This document shows positions 30,700 through 34,033 of a stretch of 34,033 nt of DNA, piece after piece (within the stretch, counting starts at the first letter, position 1; each line of letters opens with the position of its first letter). This DNA is from an uncultured Curvibacter sp. (GTDB lineage Bacteria; Pseudomonadota; Gammaproteobacteria; Burkholderiales; Burkholderiaceae_C), in the NCBI GenBank assembly GCA_903902035.1, contig CAIUTG010000046.1:1-34033 (forward strand). Direction: 5' to 3'. Under the pieces are notes generated by a model. The model was given only the letters and a program-made list of their open reading frames with translations, was not told the DNA's origin and did not search any database. A program made the translations under genes and the position numbers.

Positions 30700-32432
30700 T
30701 CGACATACGCCGCACCGTTTTGTGGGTGATTTTTGCTTTTTCTCTGGTGCTGTTGTGGGACAAATGGCAGATTCACAATGGCAACAAGCCCTTGTTTGCA
30801 CCGAGCCCCGCCGTGACCCCGGCCGTCACCGCCGCCCCCAGCCTGCCTGGCGGCACCACGCCCGCGAACCCGTCGCCTGCCAACACCGCCAACACGCCGC
30901 CCAATGCCTCGGCGCTGGCTGCGAATGGCCTGGCCCGTGAACGGATTGACATCGACACCGATGTCTTCAAGCTGACCTTTGATGGCGAAGGCGGCTCTTT
31001 GGTGAAGGCCGACCTGAGTCAGTTCAAAGACAAGTCCAACGACCAAGGTTTGGTAGACCACCTAAAAAGTCTGGTCATGCCCAGCTCGTTCCCCCCGCCG
31101 GTCGACAAGCTGGGCTTTAACCTGATGGACGACACCGCCAAGCACTATTACGTGGCCCAAACCGGCTTGATCGGCGCGGGGATGCCCGACCACAAAACCG
31201 TGATGCGCTGGGTGCCTGGTGAGCGCAGCTTGAAGGACGGCGAAAATGAGTTGAAGGTCCGTTTTGAGTCGCCCGACATGGGCGGTGTGAAGTTGGTCAA
31301 GACCTACACCTTGCGGCGCGGTGCTTATGACATTGCGGTGGAACATGAGGTCATCAACACCGGCAATGCCGCCGTGACGCCTCAGCTTTATGTGCAGCTG
31401 GTGCGCGATGGTCAAAAGTTCTCCAACGACCCCGCTTTCACCTCCAGCTTCAATGGCGCGGCCGTCTACACCGAGGACAAGAAATACCAAAAGTCGGATT
31501 TCAGCGACATCAAGAAAAACAAGGCCGAGTTTGAAAAACAAGCCACCACGGGTTATGTGGCCATGGCCCAACACTACTTTGCCAGCGCCTGGTGGTTCCC
31601 TGCTGGCGTGGCCCATGAAAACTTCATGGACGCCAAAGACGTGGGCGTGCAAACCCCCGATTGCTGCTACCGGGTGGGCATGGTGACCACACTGCCCGCG
31701 GTCGCCCCCGGCAGCAGCCAAAAATCTTCGGCCCAGCTTTATGTCGGCCCCGAAGAGGGCAAGGTGCTCGAAGCCCTGACCCCCGGCCTCGACCTGGTCA
31801 AAGACTATGGCCGCCTGACCATTTTGGCCAAGCCCCTGTATTGGCTGCTTGACCAGTTGCATGGTTATCTGGGCAATTGGGGCTGGTCGATTGTGGCCCT
31901 GGTGGTGCTGTTGAAAATCGCCTTCTACTGGCTCAACGCCAAGGCCTACGGCAGCATGGCCAAGATGAAGGCGATCAACCCCAAGATCACCGAAATGCGC
32001 GAGCGCCTGAAAGACAAGCCGCAGCAAATGCAGCAGGAAATGATGCGCATCTACCGCGAAGAGAAGGTCAACCCCATGGGCGGCTGCCTGCCCATCGTGA
32101 TTCAGATTCCGGTTTTCATCGCGCTGTACACCGTGCTGTCGTCCAGCGTTGAAATGAGCAATGCCCCCTGGATTGGCTGGATCAAGGACTTGTCGTCTTA
32201 CGACCCCTATCTGATTTTGCCGTTCCTGATGACCTGTTCATCGCTGCTGCAAACCTGGCTCAACCCCACGCCACCCGATCCCATTCAGGCCAAAATGATG
32301 TGGATCATGCCCCTGGCTTTCAGCTTCATGTTCTTCTCCTTCCCGGCTGGCTTGGTGCTGTACTGGCTCACCAACAACCTGCTCTCGATTGCTCAGCAAT
32401 GGGTGATCAACCGCCGCCTGGGCGTGAAGTAA
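30696..32432 (+). CDS. yidC: Membrane protein insertase YidC
   Basis: 578 aa; MIDIRRTVLWVIFAFSLVLLWDKWQ..., C-terminal insertase core NPMGGCLPIVIQIPVFIALYTVLSSSVEM; ATGA overlap with yidD. Confidence 0.98.
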   Translation: MIDIRRTVLWVIFAFSLVLLWDKWQIHNGNKPLFAPSPAVTPAVTAAPSLPGGTTPANPSPANTANTPPNASALAANGLARERIDIDTDVFKLTFDGEGGSLVKADLSQFKDKSNDQGLVDHLKSLVMPSSFPPPVDKLGFNLMDDTAKHYYVAQTGLIGAGMPDHKTVMRWVPGERSLKDGENELKVRFESPDMGGVKLVKTYTLRRGAYDIAVEHEVINTGNAAVTPQLYVQLVRDGQKFSNDPAFTSSFNGAAVYTEDKKYQKSDFSDIKKNKAEFEKQATTGYVAMAQHYFASAWWFPAGVAHENFMDAKDVGVQTPDCCYRVGMVTTLPAVAPGSSQKSSAQLYVGPEEGKVLEALTPGLDLVKDYGRLTILAKPLYWLLDQLHGYLGNWGWSIVALVVLLKIAFYWLNAKAYGSMAKMKAINPKITEMRERLKDKPQQMQQEMMRIYREEKVNPMGGCLPIVIQIPVFIALYTVLSSSVEMSNAPWIGWIKDLSSYDPYLILPFLMTCSSLLQTWLNPTPPDPIQAKMMWIMPLAFSFMFFSFPAGLVLYWLTNNLLSIAQQWVINRRLGVK

Positions 32433-32447
32433 GCCCCTGCTGTTGAA

Positions 32448-33866
32448 TTGCTAACCCGCCCAACCGACCCCATCATCGCGGTGGCCACCGCCCCCGGGCG
32501 GGGGGCCATTGGCGTGGTTCGCCTGAGTGCCGAAGCCCCCTTTTTGGCGGCCTTTGCCAAGGCCTTGCTGGGTCTGGATTTGACGCCACGCCAAGCCACT
32601 CTGGCGACCTTGAAAGACGCCGCAGGTCAGGCCATTGACCAGGTTTTGGCGCTTTATTTTCCGGGCCCCCATTCCTTCACCGGCGAAGATGTTCTGGAGC
32701 TGCAAGGCCACGGCGGGCCGGTGGTAATGCAGCTGGTGCTGGCGCGCTGCATGGCGCTGGCGCATCAAAGTGATCTGGGCGAACCCGGCACACTGCCGCG
32801 CCTGCGAATGGCCGAGCCGGGTGAATTCAGCCAACGGGCTTTTTTGAACAACAAGCTTGACCTGGCACAGGCCGAGGCCATTGCCGACCTGATCGACGCC
32901 AGCACCGAGGCGGCGGCACGCAGCGCCGGGCGTTCTTTGGCAGGGGATTTTTCACGTGAGGTTGGCCGCTTGCGCGAAGCCCTGATTCATCTGCGCATGC
33001 TGGTCGAAGCCACGCTGGACTTTCCCGAAGAGGACATCGACTTCTTGCAACAAGCCAACGCCCAAGGCAAGTTGAATGCCCTGGTGGCCCAGCTCGACAC
33101 CCTGTTGTCGCTGACCCGCCAAGGCGTGCTCCTGAAAGACGGCATTCGCGTCGTCATCGCGGGTCAGCCCAATGCCGGCAAATCGTCTTTGTTGAATGCC
33201 CTGGCCGGGGCGGAGCTGGCCATCGTGACCCCCATTGCTGGCACCACCCGCGACAAGGTCACGCAGACCATTCAGATTGAAGGCGTGCCCCTGCATGTGG
33301 TGGACACCGCCGGTTTGCGCGACAGCGAAGATGTGGTGGAGCAAATGGGCATTGAGCGCGCCTGGGGTGAGATTGACCAAGCCGATGTGGTGCTGTTCCT
33401 GCACGACCTGACGCGCTGGACCGACGCCGACTACCAGCGCGACGAGGCCCGGATCGCCGCGAATTTAAAGCAAAGCCGGGGGGGGGAATCCCCTTGGCTG
33501 GATGTGTGGAACAAATCCGACCAAGCGTCAGCGGACGTGCTGCAAACCATTGCTTGCGGCCCCGTGCTGTCGGCCAAAACCGGCGAAGGTCTGACCGATT
33601 TGCGCCGCCAATTGCTCCAACTGGCGGGTTGGACCGGGGCGGGCGAAGGCCTGTTCATGGCCCGCCAACGCCATGTGCAGGCTTTGCTCAAAGTGCAGGA
33701 GCACTTGCGTCAGGCCCACGCGCAATTGGCGTCTTCAGTGCCCGCGCTGGATTTGCTGGCCGAAGAACTCCGCTTGGGGCAAAACGCCTTAAATGAAATC
33801 ACTGGCGCTTTCAATGCCGACGATTTGTTGGGCGTGATTTTTTCCAAGTTCTGCATCGGCAAGTAA
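32448..33866 (+). CDS. mnmE: tRNA uridine-5-carboxymethylaminomethyl(34) synthesis GTPase MnmE
   Basis: TTG start; [22 protein letters not shown]1 [33 protein letters not shown]-terminal [13 protein letters not shown]. Confidence 0.97.
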   Translation: MLTRPTDPIIAVATAPGRGAIGVVRLSAEAPFLAAFAKALLGLDLTPRQATLATLKDAAGQAIDQVLALYFPGPHSFTGEDVLELQGHGGPVVMQLVLARCMALAHQSDLGEPGTLPRLRMAEPGEFSQRAFLNNKLDLAQAEAIADLIDASTEAAARSAGRSLAGDFSREVGRLREALIHLRMLVEATLDFPEEDIDFLQQANAQGKLNALVAQLDTLLSLTRQGVLLKDGIRVVIAGQPNAGKSSLLNALAGAELAIVTPIAGTTRDKVTQTIQIEGVPLHVVDTAGLRDSEDVVEQMGIERAWGEIDQADVVLFLHDLTRWTDADYQRDEARIAANLKQSRGGESPWLDVWNKSDQASADVLQTIACGPVLSAKTGEGLTDLRRQLLQLAGWTGAGEGLFMARQRHVQALLKVQEHLRQAHAQLASSVPALDLLAEELRLGQNALNEITGAFNADDLLGVIFSKFCIGK

Positions 33867-33884
33867 GTGGCTCAAGCCAGCCCC

Positions 33885-34033
33885 TCAGTGCCCTGCGAAA
33901 CTCAGCAAGGTAAACAAAGGCACGCCCGCTTGCAGCAATTTTTCTGAGCCGCCCAGCTCCGGCAAATCCACGATGGCGCAGGCCTCCAGGACGTGGGCGC
34001 CCAGACCTCGCAACAGGGCCAGGGAGGCCAACA
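33885..34033 (-). CDS. apt: Adenine phosphoribosyltransferase (partial; C-terminus only)
   Basis: Minus-strand translation ...[48 protein letters not shown] matches the Apt C-terminal pattern (IDLPELGG.E.L...GVP.F.L..F). Confidence 0.82.
   Translation of the reverse strand, partial: LASLALLRGLGAHVLEACAIVDLPELGGSEKLLQAGVPLFTLLSFAGH

Overview
This 34 kb window looks like a core chromosomal segment from a GC-rich betaproteobacterium, probably Burkholderiales/Comamonadaceae-like (inferred from gene content and protein character, not from a search). It appears to span the replication-origin neighbourhood. gyrB, dnaN and dnaA run leftward, and rpmH, rnpA, yidD, yidC and mnmE run rightward. The switch point (29657-29831) holds DnaA-box-like sequences. 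The rest is mostly housekeeping: partial secD, yajC, a fused indolepyruvate:ferredoxin oxidoreductase, mltA, a DctS/DctR-like two-component system, yhdP, glnE, a ferritin-like di-iron protein, a GST, purB, yaeQ, a DUF3717-DUF1289 fusion, a YvlD-like membrane protein, an M48 peptidase, moaC, phnA and a partial apt. I found no tRNA, rRNA, CRISPR array, IS element, prophage or defence cassette, and no convincing undescribed multi-gene system. The least explained stretch is the moaC-phnA-gyrB interval (about 23462-24340). It is unusually loose for this tightly packed window and carries several imperfect inverted repeats on both sides of phnA. Other points worth a second look are a 45-codon membrane ORF divergent from mltA, a DnaA box lying over the predicted dnaA -35, a two-component system overlapping the end of yhdP, three overlapping convergent gene ends, and a G9 tract inside mnmE.
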